The position numbers and the translations under genes were made by a program. Shown piece after piece: positions 53,598 through 63,413 of a stretch of 64,000 nt of DNA (its first letter is position 1; each line of letters starts with the position of its first letter). Source of the DNA: Elymus sibiricus (taxonomy: Eukaryota; Streptophyta; Magnoliopsida; Poales; Poaceae). The notes beneath the pieces were generated by a model. It saw nothing but the letters and a program-made list of their open reading frames with translations. It searched no databases and was not told where the DNA came from. The stretch lies in contig CM077667.1 of NCBI GenBank assembly GCA_039707655.1, positions 414,761,409-414,825,408 of the forward strand, read 5' to 3'.

Positions 53598-54292
53598 GCG
53601 CCAGGAGAGCCAGCCTTGGCCAGAATATCTTGTTGAAGCTGAAAGCCATCTACTCATTGACCGAGCAACTATATGCTGGGAGCCTGCGCATACTTGTAGC
53701 TGTATCGTTAGGAAGGAAGCCACCAACACCCATCAAGACGGTGCTGGATCAACTGTCATTTGTGCCGTCTGAACTTGAAGAGCTGAAGCTGTCAGCCGCC
53801 CGCGCAAGAGCTATTTCTGCTTTAAGCCGGGCGAAGGCATGGTAATCAGATCTAGACCCTGCTGATATGGCTGGCGGGTATCCATAATTTAACGACGATG
53901 GGACTACCTTCAGCGAGTCAGACTTCTCCAGATGCGTCAAAGAGATGAGGCCGCTGGCATGTCAACTTGCACATGGGCTTGATTTAAACAAGTATCAGCC
54001 AGCTTAGGACAGCAGCAATACCCGCATCAAGGCGCCTACTCATGCAGTTGTCAACTTAACACCTCAGAGGCGTCAGCATATGTTTGCCCCTGACCTTGAT
54101 CCTTCTCTAATTCTTAATGATGAAGCCACCTTTGAGGCGTTAACCGACATCGACTGGACTTCGGATGATCTCTAGATGGTCGATGACGCAGAGCCGACAC
54201 AGGATGACCCGGAGCCTTCCACCTCCAAGCGCCAGGGCGACAATAATCCTGCGGATCATAACCCGGCTGATACTGGAGCCGGCTTAGAGTGA
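53598..54292 (+). pseudogene. Antisense TAT gene, last exon, decayed
   Basis: Follows a CTCACAG acceptor (ending 53597). The single base carried from the previous exon completes a glycine codon, so phase is kept. The frame reads ILLKLKAIYSLTEQLYAGSL and SFVPSELEELKLSAARARAI, then meets TAA at 53843-53845. Reading on in the same phase gives further recognisable acidic sequence with several more stops, ending near 54292. Intact relatives probably extend to about 54292. Up to the first stop the spliced gene has 809 sense codons. Confidence 0.65.
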
Positions 54293-55321
54293 TGTAACTC
54301 AAAAACACTTGGCCAGAAATTTGAAGGGCCCAACTATGGCCTTGTAATAGCATAGTTTGAAAACAGCTGTGTTCTTTGCCATGCCTTCGTGCATGTTTTT
54401 ATCAACTTACATTCTGGCGGCTTAACCGCTGCAATCCTGATCACAACACTTGTATGTTTGATGTGATGATATCTCTTGATTCTCCAAGCAATTTTGATCA
54501 ACTCCTTGGCTGGCGACTTATAGCTATAATCCGGGGCGAGTTAATAACTCAATACCCCATAGTCTTAAAAATACAGAACCCAACCCGCTGGCGGCTCATG
54601 ACAGCAACGAGCTTGATCAATGAGTAATTCTAAGCCGGATCAGTTGTCATCCAAAGACTTAGAACCTCCTTATGAGAAAATTCCTGTAAAACAACAAGCA
54701 GAAAAAAAAAATATACATCTTCAATTTTTCTAGGCGGCTTTGAAGGCACAACCAGAAGAGATCAACTCTTGTTTGTATTTTTGAGGAAAACTCAAGATTT
54801 TTGCTTCAAAGAAGCTAGGCATTAACGCCTACAATCCCGTAAGCCGGCTCTCACGTGACATAAATCCGTCATTTTAACCTTAACGAGTTCAGGGTCTTAA
54901 AAAGATTGACTGTTAAGAGTATGAAGGGGCCACATAGTGGAGAGACTACATCGGACATGTGAGTTTATCCTAGCTCTCTGTAAGCCGGCTCTCTCGTGAC
55001 ATAAGCCGCCGTTTTAACTTTGACAAGTTCAGGGTCTTAAAAAAGATTGACTGTCAAACGTACGACAGGTCACCTGTTGGAGTAGCAAGTTGCAAACAGG
55101 GAGGTTTAACTCAAATATGGCTTTTAAGCCAGTCAAGAGGGTATGAAAGCTAAACTCAGTGAGTTGGAAGCCCCCAAGTGACCTTATTATGAACCAACTT
55201 TTGCACAAAAGACCGTTGGATGAAAACGACAGAGGCCCCGAATTATGGGGATGCCAGCTTTATTATATTATAAAAAGGTATTACAATGACAGAGGTATGT
55301 ACATTGATGAGAGCCAATGAC
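54293..55321. other. Spacer between antisense gene and pol in the TAT element
   Basis: No gene. AT-rich with repeated GGCGG/CCGCC words. It contains a duplicated unit (separate entry). The two convergent transcription units of the element meet here, so terminators for both are expected, but I cannot point to them. Confidence 0.6.
54838..55100. repeat. Two-copy tandem repeat in the TAT spacer
   Basis: 'gtaagccggctctc.cgtgac' followed by 'gagttcagggtcttaaaa' (or caagttcagggtcttaaaa) and 'agattgactgt' occurs at about 54838-54930 and 54979-55060. The interval is about 140 bp. Confidence 0.75.
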
Positions 55322-57126
55322 TCAAGTGTAGTAAGGCCGAAGATGAGCAATATTCCACGGCCTGCTAGTTTCCTCTCCAGAAGTGTGTGACTTATCGCTC
55401 CCCCGTATATCAATGAGATAATATGACCCATTGTTGAGATTCTTGCTAACCACAAAGGGTCCTTCCCAAGAGGGTGATAACTTATGCATATCTGTCTGAT
55501 CTTGAATCAAACGGAGCACTAAGTCGCCTTCTTGGAACGTCCGGGTTTTAACTCTGCGGCTATGATAGCGACGCAGATCTTGTTGATAAATCGCCGATCG
55601 TGCTGCTGCAAGATCCCGCTCCTCATCCAAAACGTCCAGTGCGTCCTGACGCGCCGCCTCATTATCCATTTCAATGTAAGCCGCCACCCTGGGCGAGTCA
55701 TGACGAATATCACTGGGGAGAACTGCTTCTGTGCCATAGACCATGAAGAAAGGGTGTAGCTTGTTAACCTGTTGGGGGTGGTTCTAATGCTCCACAGAAC
55801 TGAAGGCAGCTCCTCAACCCAACAACCCGACATTCGTTCCAAAGGAACCATAAGCCAGGGTTTGATCCCTCTCAAGATTTCCTGGTTAGCACGTTCTGCT
55901 TGACCATTAGACTGTGGATGAGCCATGGAGGAGACATCGAGGCGGATATGTTCACTTTCACAAAACTCTTTCATAGCTCCCTTAGATAGATTTGTACCAT
56001 TATCAGTGATAATACTGTGAGGGTAACCAAAACGAAAAATCAGCTTTTTGACGAACTGAACTGCAGTTGCTGCGTCGCATTTGCTGACCGGCTCCGCCTC
56101 AATCCACTTGGTAAACTTGTCAACAGCCACCAAAAGGTGGGTCTTCTTATCCTTAGACCTCTTAAACGGTCCAACCATATCAAGCCCCCAGACCGCAAAC
56201 GGCCAGGTGATTGGAATCATCCGCAACTCTTGAGCCGGCACATGGGCTTGTCGTCCGAACTTCTGACACCCATCGCACTTGCTAACTATGTCCTCCGCAT
56301 CTGCATGAGCCGTCAACCAGTAAAACCCATGCCGAAAATCCTTGGCCACCAAAGATTTTGAGCCGGCGTGATGACCGCAGTCGCCTGCATGTATCTCTTG
56401 TAAAATTTCACGGCCCTCCTCCGGAGAAACACATCGTTGAAAAACACCAGTTACACTACATTTATGCAACTCGCCATTGACAATAGTCATGGATTTAGAC
56501 CGCCTCGGGATTTGTCGCGCCAAAGTCTCGTCCTCGGGTAACTCGCCACGAGTCAGATACGCCAGATAAGGCACCGTCCAATCAGGAATAGCGCGGAGAG
56601 CCGCCACCAACTGTCCTTCCGGGTCAGGTATAGCAAGATCCTCCTCAGAAGGTAATTTGACCGACGGGTGATGCAACACATCAAGAAAGACATTAGGCGG
56701 CACCGGCTTACGCTGAGACCCCAGCCGGGACAGTGCATCGGTCGCCTCGTTCTTCCAACGATCAATGTGATCCACCTGATAACTCTTAAAGTGGCCGGCA
56801 ATGATATCAACCTCCTGGCGATAAGCCGCCATACGAGGGTCCTTAGAATCCCACGTGCCTGAAACTTGCTGAGCCACTAGATCTGAGTCGCCCAGACATC
56901 TGACCCGGCTCAAATTCATCTCCTTGGCCACACGGAGCCCGTGAAGCAAAGCTTCATACTCAGTTGCATTGTTAGTACAAGGAAACATTAACCTTAATAC
57001 ATAACAAAATTTATCACCGCGTGGGGAAGTTAAAACAACTCCAGCCCCTGAGCCTTCCAACTGTCTGGATCCATCAAAGTGAATTGTCCAATATGTATTG
57101 TCCGGCTTCTCCTCCGGTCTTGACAC
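55322..57126 (-). pseudogene. TAT-type RNase H (archaeal-like) and integrase
   Basis: Minus-strand frame 57126-55519: an extra RNase H (HFDGSRQLEGSGAGVVL, NNATEYEALLHGLRVAKE, CLGDSDLVAQQV), the diagnostic second RNase H of TAT-lineage elements. Integrase follows, with a zinc-binding H-H-C-C region (IHAGDCGHHAGSK ... SKCDGCQKFG) and the D,D,E core (WGLDMVGPFKR, IITDNGTNLSKG, NGQAERANQEI). A one-base deletion near 55765 shifts the reading into 55744-55322, which carries the C-terminal GPY/F-type end (WEGPFVVSKNLNNGSYYLID). A second frame change near 57125 separates it from the upstream RT connection. Confidence 0.88.
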
Positions 57127-58441
57127 TCCATCCAGTCATTGATAAAATCCACCAAGGCTTGAGACTTGACAGCTGTTCGAGGCACATACCTCAAATTAAG
57201 AGGTCCAAACTCAATTTCCCACTTAGCAATCCTGCCGGTGGCCTCTCTATTTTGAATGATATCTCCCAAAGGAGCAAAGCTAACCACCGTGATTGGATGC
57301 CCAAGGAAATAATGTTTCAGCTTGCGATTCGCCATGAACACTCCAAACACCAGCTTTTGCCAATGCGGGTATCTTTGCTTGGACTATGTCAAAACCTCAC
57401 TGACGTAATAAACCGGCCGCTGGACTGGGTATTCTTTGCCTGCCTCCTTGCGCTCCACAACAACTGCAGCGTTGACGGCCTTGTTATTTGCCGCCACGTA
57501 CAGGAGCAATGCCTTTTTTTCCAAGGGAGCGGCCAAGACAGGTGGCTCAGCTAACTGTTTTTTGAGCGCCTCAAACGCATCATTGGCAGCATCACTCCAG
57601 ACAAAATCATTTGTCTTAATGAGGCGGCTTATAAAGGGATGGCCTTCTCTCCCAGGCGGCTTATAAATCGGCTTAAAGCGGCAATACGACCCGCCAAGCA
57701 CTGAACGTCATTGATACACGCCGGCTTAGATAATGAGGTGATGGCCTTTATTTTATCCGGGTTAGCTTCAATGCCCCGCTCTGAGACCAAAAATCCCAGG
57801 AGCTTGCCTGCAGGCACACCAAAAACACACTTAGCCGGATTAAGCATCATCTTGTAGACCTGCAGGTTATGAAAAGTTTCCTTCAAATCATCAAGCAGAG
57901 TCTCCTTCTTCCTTGATTTGACCACAATATCGTCCACATAATCATGAATGTTGCATCCGATCTGACCATGAAGACAATTCTGCACACAGCGTTGATAAGT
58001 CGCCTGAGCACTTTTGAGCCCAAAAGGCATGGACACATAGCAGAAAGCTCCAAAAGGTGTTATGAAAGATGTCTTCTCTTGGTCTTTAACTGCCATCTTG
58101 ATCTGATGATAACCCGGATAAGCATCCAGGAAACATAAACTCTCACAACCCGCCGTCACGTCAATGATCTGGTCGATACGGGGGAGAGCAAATGGATCAA
58201 CCAGACAAGCCTTATTAAGGTATGTGTAGTCCACACACATGCGCCACGTGCCGTTCTTTTTAAGTACAAGCACGGGGTTAGCCAACCACTCCGGGTGAAA
58301 AATTTCCACAATAAATCCAGCTGCCAAGAGCCGGGCTACCTCTTCTCCAATAGCTTTACGCCGCTCCTCATTGAAACGATAGAGGAACTGCTTGACCCGG
58401 CATGTCAGAAGGTTTCCATGCAAAGATGTCCCGATTCTCAC
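57030..58441 (-). pseudogene. TAT-type reverse transcriptase and first RNase H
   Basis: Minus-strand frame 58441-57629 has the RT motifs ANPVLVLKKNGTWRMCVDYT, FLDAYPGYHQI, MPFGLKSAQATYQR and catalytic YVDD (57929-57940). A frameshift near 57670 leads to 57701-57384 (connection/RNase H start: PPVLAAPLEKKALLLYVAAN). A TAG follows, then 57350-57030. Upstream, the junction to gag-protease shows an in-frame TAG (58467-58469) and an apparent deletion of about 25 codons after DIFAWKPSDMPG. It cannot yield an active polyprotein. Confidence 0.88.
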
Positions 58442-58466
58442 GGATGAATTCGATGAGCGTGCTTTC

Positions 58467-61403
58467 CTATTTGGGGTCCATATTAGCCCCTATAGTGAGC
58501 TGCTGCGATGAGTCGCCAGGGACAAAGTCCACCAACTTGGTATCCTCTGCCACAAATTTCAGGGGCGGGTCAGACTCTGTGCTGGGCTTCTTTAACGGGG
58601 TCATATCTGCCGGGTCAACATTATCTTTATAAAATTTGAGCTCCGCGTCAGCACATCTTGACTCCGCATACACAACATCACCTTCCTCACACTCAAGAGC
58701 AATTTTCCGATCACCATGCACCGTTATCGTCCCCTTCAGCCCTGTCATCTTAAGATGCAAGTAAACATTACAGGGCCGAGCCATGAACTTGGCATAAACC
58801 GGCTGTCCAAACAGAGCATGGTATGGACTCTTGATCTTGACCACTTCAAACCACAAGGTCTCTACCCTGTAGTTGTACTCATCACCAAAAGTCACCTCAA
58901 GGGCAATCTTTCCTACTGGATAAGCCGACTTGCCAGGTACTACACCGTGAAAAACTGTGGATGACGGCTTGAGATCCTTGTCAGTCAGGTTCATCCGGCG
59001 GAAAGTGTCGTAGTACAAAATGTTGATACGGCTACCACCGTCCATCAGCACCTTGGTGAATTTGTAGGCTCCCACCTGAGGGGCTACCACAAGAGCCAAG
59101 TGCCTTGGGTTATCAACGCATGACGGGTGATCCTCCCTGCTCCATGATATCATGTGCTCAGACCACTTCAAATACCGCGGAATAGCCGGCGTTGCTGCAT
59201 GAATCGCCCTCTTGCGCACCTTCTGATCACGTTTATCAAGACTCGTGGTGAATTCGTGGTACTGGCCTCCATTAAGCTGTTTCGGGTTACTCTGATACCC
59301 TGACTGGTTGTTTTCCTGCTGACCACCATTACCGGACTGTTGATTGTGGCCACCATGGTTGCCTTGACCCTGATAACCCGAGCCTGAGCCGCCCGCACCG
59401 AAACCTGACCCGTGAGAGCCGGATCCTGACCCGCCAGGTGGTCCATTGCCGTTACCATGATGTTGGTTAAGGCTGTAATTCCGGAACTCCCGCATGATAT
59501 AACAATCCTTCCAAGCATGAGTGGACGGCTTGTTGGGAAGACTGTGTTTCGGGCAGGGGTCGTTAAGCATTGCCTCCATGTTGAAAGGCTTTCCCTTGCC
59601 AAAAGGCGGTTTACCGTTGCCCTTGGCTCGGTTGTTCCCAGTGTTGGTGTTGGCCACTAGATCTGACCTGCCGTCTGGGTGCTTCCGTTTGCTGCCATTA
59701 TTCGGGTTATTATTTCCTGTCCCATTCTGCTGCTGACCCTTGCCGTTGCCATTCTTCTTACCCTTAGCAGACTTCTCATCATCAGAGCCAGGATCTTTCG
59801 TGCTATCAGAATCTGCATATTTAGTGAGAGCCGCCATGAGCTCACCCATGTCCTGGCAAGAACGCTTGAGCCGTCTCAGCTTCTGCTTAAGGGGCAAGAA
59901 GTGACAATTCTTCTCTAGAATCAAGACCGCCTGAGCCGCCGTGATATTATCAGATGAGTGGATAATGGTTGAAACCCGCCGGACCCAATGATGGTCCGAC
60001 TCATCCTCACGCTGCACACAATGATCTAAATCAACGATCGTCATAGGCTGCTTGCACGTCCCCTGAAAATTCTTGATGAATCGTGCTTTCAGCTCGGCCC
60101 AGGAGTTAGTGGTATTAGGGGGCAGACCCTTTAACCATGTGCGAGCCGGTCCTTCCAACATCATGATAAAATACTTCGCACAGACTGCATCACTGACGTC
60201 CAACATCTCCATGGCTAACTCATAACTCTCGATCCACGCTTCTAGGGGTAGATCAGCTGTGTAATTAGGCACTTTGTGCGGACCCTTAAAATCCTTTGGC
60301 AGGCGCTCGTTCCGTAGATCCGGTGTTAAACACGGTACTCCAACAGCCCTGGAAGTTACTCCGGCTCCCACCGAAGCTGAAGGGGTCACCGGGGGCGGCT
60401 CTTGGTAAGCCGCCGCGGCCGCCGCCTCACGCCGAGCTCTGGCATTATCCACGATTGCCTGAGCATTGACAACGGGTGGGCTATCATAGGGCGGGTTCCG
60501 ACGTCGCTCGCTGCTGGAGACCGCCGGCGACTCCATGCGCCGGCTATAATTGTGGTTTGGAAGGGGGGTTGAGTGCACACGACTCCGACTGTATGTATAT
60601 TTCTCCTGTTGAGCCATCGCTGTCTGCAATAGCTCAATGGCATTCCGTGCTTCTTCGGCGAAGGGTGTCCCATCAGCGAGAGGGAGCGCATTGAGCCTGG
60701 CAGCCACTACTATCATGTTCTCCACCGGGTTAGAATAATGACCAGGTGGTGTCAGAAAACGCTGCGGCGGGGTCTGATTCCTGCGGGATGGGTCTGGCTG
60801 CCGATGCCGAGTCGCCGCCCTATTCCCAGGCACCTCCGCCGTCCGGGTCACGGTCAGCGATGCATTCGGTCCTGCTCCCGGGGTGTTGAAGAGATTCCCG
60901 GGCTCATACTGCTCAGGCAAACGGGTTTGATGCCTCATCCGAAGAACTGCTTCTGAGGCTTGTTGATCCAGATTTAGGCGAAAAGCTTCCGCCTTCACAC
61001 GCTCGGACTCAGCATCCATCTGAACCTGCATTGCATTGATATCCTCCTGGGCCCTGGTCATCCGATCTTTCAGCCTCGCAATCTCTGCATTGTGGCCTGC
61101 TTGATTCTCAGCCATGACCTCAGTTCCCATCAGAGTTGTTAGCTCATTCATCAAATCCAGCAAAACCTGAGCCGACGGCCTGGCTGATCCGGATCCTGAT
61201 GCGCCGGCAGCCGCCGTGCTGTTGACAGCCGGCGTCGTGCCTGCCATGAAGATGGCGGCTTGGCTTGGCGGCTCGTAGGGCTCCGAAATACTGTCACCAT
61301 CGGAATAGCCCCCAAGCCCGCCGTCATGAAGCTGGTAAATTGACTCTGTCTCTTCGCTCGAGGATCCATTCTCCGAGCAGACGAGGGTTTCTCCTCCTGA
61401 CAC
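58467..61403 (-). CDS. TAT-type gag-protease ORF, 978 aa
   Basis: Long intact minus-strand frame from ATG 61403. Residues about 80-155 look like a coiled coil and 375-510 are the capsid core (LPLEAWIESYELAMEMLDVS, WAELKARFIKNFQGTCKQP). Residues 540-600 are Lys/Asn/Gly-rich, and a C-X2-H-type motif (CPKHSLPNKPSTHAWKDC, about 617-634) may bind zinc. Residues 650-705 are Gly/Ser/Gln-rich, and 785-800 carry the aspartic-protease motif VLMDGGSRINILYYDTF. The frame ends at TAG 58467-58469. The next sense codons (ESTLIEFIRENRDIFAW) are standard pol, so this stop is probably a mutation within a longer gag-pol frame. Confidence 0.9.
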   Translation of the reverse strand: MSGGETLVCSENGSSSEETESIYQLHDGGLGGYSDGDSISEPYEPPSQAAIFMAGTTPAVNSTAAAGASGSGSARPSAQVLLDLMNELTTLMGTEVMAENQAGHNAEIARLKDRMTRAQEDINAMQVQMDAESERVKAEAFRLNLDQQASEAVLRMRHQTRLPEQYEPGNLFNTPGAGPNASLTVTRTAEVPGNRAATRHRQPDPSRRNQTPPQRFLTPPGHYSNPVENMIVVAARLNALPLADGTPFAEEARNAIELLQTAMAQQEKYTYSRSRVHSTPLPNHNYSRRMESPAVSSSERRRNPPYDSPPVVNAQAIVDNARARREAAAAAAYQEPPPVTPSASVGAGVTSRAVGVPCLTPDLRNERLPKDFKGPHKVPNYTADLPLEAWIESYELAMEMLDVSDAVCAKYFIMMLEGPARTWLKGLPPNTTNSWAELKARFIKNFQGTCKQPMTIVDLDHCVQREDESDHHWVRRVSTIIHSSDNITAAQAVLILEKNCHFLPLKQKLRRLKRSCQDMGELMAALTKYADSDSTKDPGSDDEKSAKGKKNGNGKGQQQNGTGNNNPNNGSKRKHPDGRSDLVANTNTGNNRAKGNGKPPFGKGKPFNMEAMLNDPCPKHSLPNKPSTHAWKDCYIMREFRNYSLNQHHGNGNGPPGGSGSGSHGSGFGAGGSGSGYQGQGNHGGHNQQSGNGGQQENNQSGYQSNPKQLNGGQYHEFTTSLDKRDQKVRKRAIHAATPAIPRYLKWSEHMISWSREDHPSCVDNPRHLALVVAPQVGAYKFTKVLMDGGSRINILYYDTFRRMNLTDKDLKPSSTVFHGVVPGKSAYPVGKIALEVTFGDEYNYRVETLWFEVVKIKSPYHALFGQPVYAKFMARPCNVYLHLKMTGLKGTITVHGDRKIALECEEGDVVYAESRCADAELKFYKDNVDPADMTPLKKPSTESDPPLKFVAEDTKLVDFVPGDSSQQLTIGANMDPK

Positions 61404-61517
61404 GGAATCTTCCGCGAGTTCCGCGCCTTGGGTGAAGCCGACGAAAATGTGCTTCCGGCCGGGTTGAATCCGGGCGGGTTGCGCGCGCCGGGCCGACTCG
61501 ACGAGGTTGGTGCAGAT
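61404..61517 (-). other. Leader remnant of the TAT element upstream of gag
   Basis: 114 bases of GC-rich 5' untranslated DNA (minus strand) between gag and the BARE1/Angela insertion. PBS and LTR must lie right of that insertion, outside the window. Confidence 0.65.
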
Positions 61518-63413
61518 TGTTGGAAATATGCCCTAGAGGCAATAATAAATTGGTTATTATCATATTTCCTTGTTCATGATAATCGTTTATTATCCATGTT
61601 AATTGTATTGATTGGAAACTCAAATACATGTGTGGGTACATAGACAACACTGTGTCCCTAGTAAGCCTCTAGTTAACTAGCTCGTTGATCAAAAGATGGT
61701 GAAGGTTTCCTAGCCATGGACATGAGATGTCATTTGATAACGGGATCACATCGTTAGGAGAATGATGTGATGGACAAGACCCAAACTATAAACGTAGCAT
61801 ATGATCGTGTCAGTTTATTGCTATTGTTTTCTGCATGTCAAGTATCTGTTCCTATGACCATGAGATCATGCAACTCACTGACACCGGAGGAATACCTTGT
61901 GTGTATCAAACGTCGCAACGTAACTGGGTGACTATAAAGGTGCTCTACAGGTATCTCCGAGGGTGTCTGTTGGGTTGGCATGGATCAAGACTGGGATTTG
62001 TTACTCCGTGTGACGGAGAGGTATCTCAGGGCCCACTCAGTAATACAACATCACAATGAGCCTTGCAAGCAATGTGACTAAAGTGTTAGCCACGAGATCT
62101 TGTATTACGGAACGAGTAAAGAGACTTGCCGGTAACGAGATTGAACTAGGTATAGAGATACCGACGATCGAATCTCGGGCAAGTAACATACCGAAGAACA
62201 AAGGGAACAACATACGGGATTAATTGAATCCTTGACATAGAGGTTCGACCGATATAGATCTTCATAGAATATGTAGGAACCAATATGGGCATCCAGGTCC
62301 CGCTATTGGTTATTGGCCGTAGAGGTGTCTCGGTCATGTCTACATAGTTCTCGAACCCGCAGGGTCTGCACACTTAAGGTTCGGTGACGTTTCGGTAGAA
62401 TTGAGTTATGTATGATTGGTGACCGAAGGTTGTTCGGAGTCCCGGATGAGATCCCGGACATCACGAGGAGCTCCGGAATGGTCCGGAGGTAAAGATTGAT
62501 ATATAGGAAGTCCCGTTTTGGCCACCGGAAAAGTTTCGGGTATTTCCGGTAGTGTACCGGGAGTACCGGAGGGCCATCGGGAGGGGCCACCCACGCCGGG
62601 AGGCCACATGGGCCTGAGGAGGGTTGCACCAGCCCTTAGTGGGCTGGGCAAACCAGCCCTACAAGGCCCATGCGGCTAGGAATAAGTGGGAAAGGAAAAA
62701 CCCCAAAGAAAAGGGAAGGGAGACCAAATATGGAAGGTGTCCTATTTGGACTAGGATTGAAGTGGAGGAGTCCACCTCCTCCACCTCCAATTTCGGCCAG
62801 CCCTTGAGGGTTTGAGGCTGCCTCCTCCCCTCCCTCCCTCCTATATATACTAGAGGATTTAGAGGAGAAAAATAACCCTAATTGCCACGTGCTCCCTCTA
62901 CTTCATCTAGATCGGTTTCTCCTCTAGTCTAGTTTCAGCGGTGCTTAGGAGAAGCCCTGCCGGAATTGTTCCACCACCATAGCTGCCGCGCCGTCGCGCC
63001 GCCGGAGAACTCTTCTACCTCTCCGCTCTCTCTCTTGCTAGATCAAGGAGGCGGAGATCGTCATCGAGCTGTACGTGTGCTGAACGCGGAGGTGCCGTCC
63101 GTTCGGCGCTAGATCGGAAGGACCGTGATCAGGATCGCAAGACGATTCATGATTTGATCGCGGGACGGATTGTGATGGGATCGTGGGACGGATCGAGATT
63201 GGATCGCGAGATGGATCGTGATGAGATCGCGGGACACTCGGCGATTTGGATCGCGAAGACGTTCGACTACATCAACCGCGTTTCTTAACGCTTCCGCTTA
63301 GCGATCTACAAGGGTATGTAGATTCACTCTCCCTCTCGTAGATGCTCATCACCATGGATAGATCTTGTGTGTGCATAGGAAAATTTTTGTTTCCCATGCA
63401 ACGTTACCCAACA
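61518..63413 (+). mobile_element. 5' LTR of the BARE1/Angela element
   Basis: 1896 bp from TGTTGGAAATATGCC to GTTACCCAACA, with a short terminal inverted repeat TGTTGG/CCAACA. TATA box CTATATATAC at 62841-62850. Length and sequence fit BARE1/Angela LTRs (about 1.7-1.9 kb). Confidence 0.92.
62841..62850 (+). promoter_or_regulatory. TATA box of the BARE1/Angela LTR
   Basis: CTATATATAC after a CT-rich run (CCTCCCTCCCTC), in the position used for BARE1 transcription. Confidence 0.75.

Larger units (their letters stand above)
6360..61517 (-). mobile_element. TAT-type Ty3/gypsy element (with antisense gene), 5' end outside window
   Basis: The element is read on the minus strand: gag-protease (61403-58467), RT, an archaeal-type extra RNase H and integrase (to 55322), then a spacer, a spliced gene of opposite polarity (plus strand, 7928-54292) and the 3' LTR (6360-6905). 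An extra RNase H plus an antisense ORF downstream of pol is known for TAT-lineage elements such as Grande and RIRE2. Two large insertions (9037-42156 and 42740-52306) sit inside the antisense gene. A BARE1/Angela element cuts it at 61517, so its PBS and 5' LTR are not visible. The left flank CTACT (6355-6359) is the likely TSD. Subtracting insertions leaves about 12.5 kb in the window. Confidence 0.85.

Noticed and set aside
60476..60956. Plus-strand ORFs opposite the TAT gag
   Set aside because: They overlap an intact 978-codon minus-strand gag frame with clear capsid and protease motifs.
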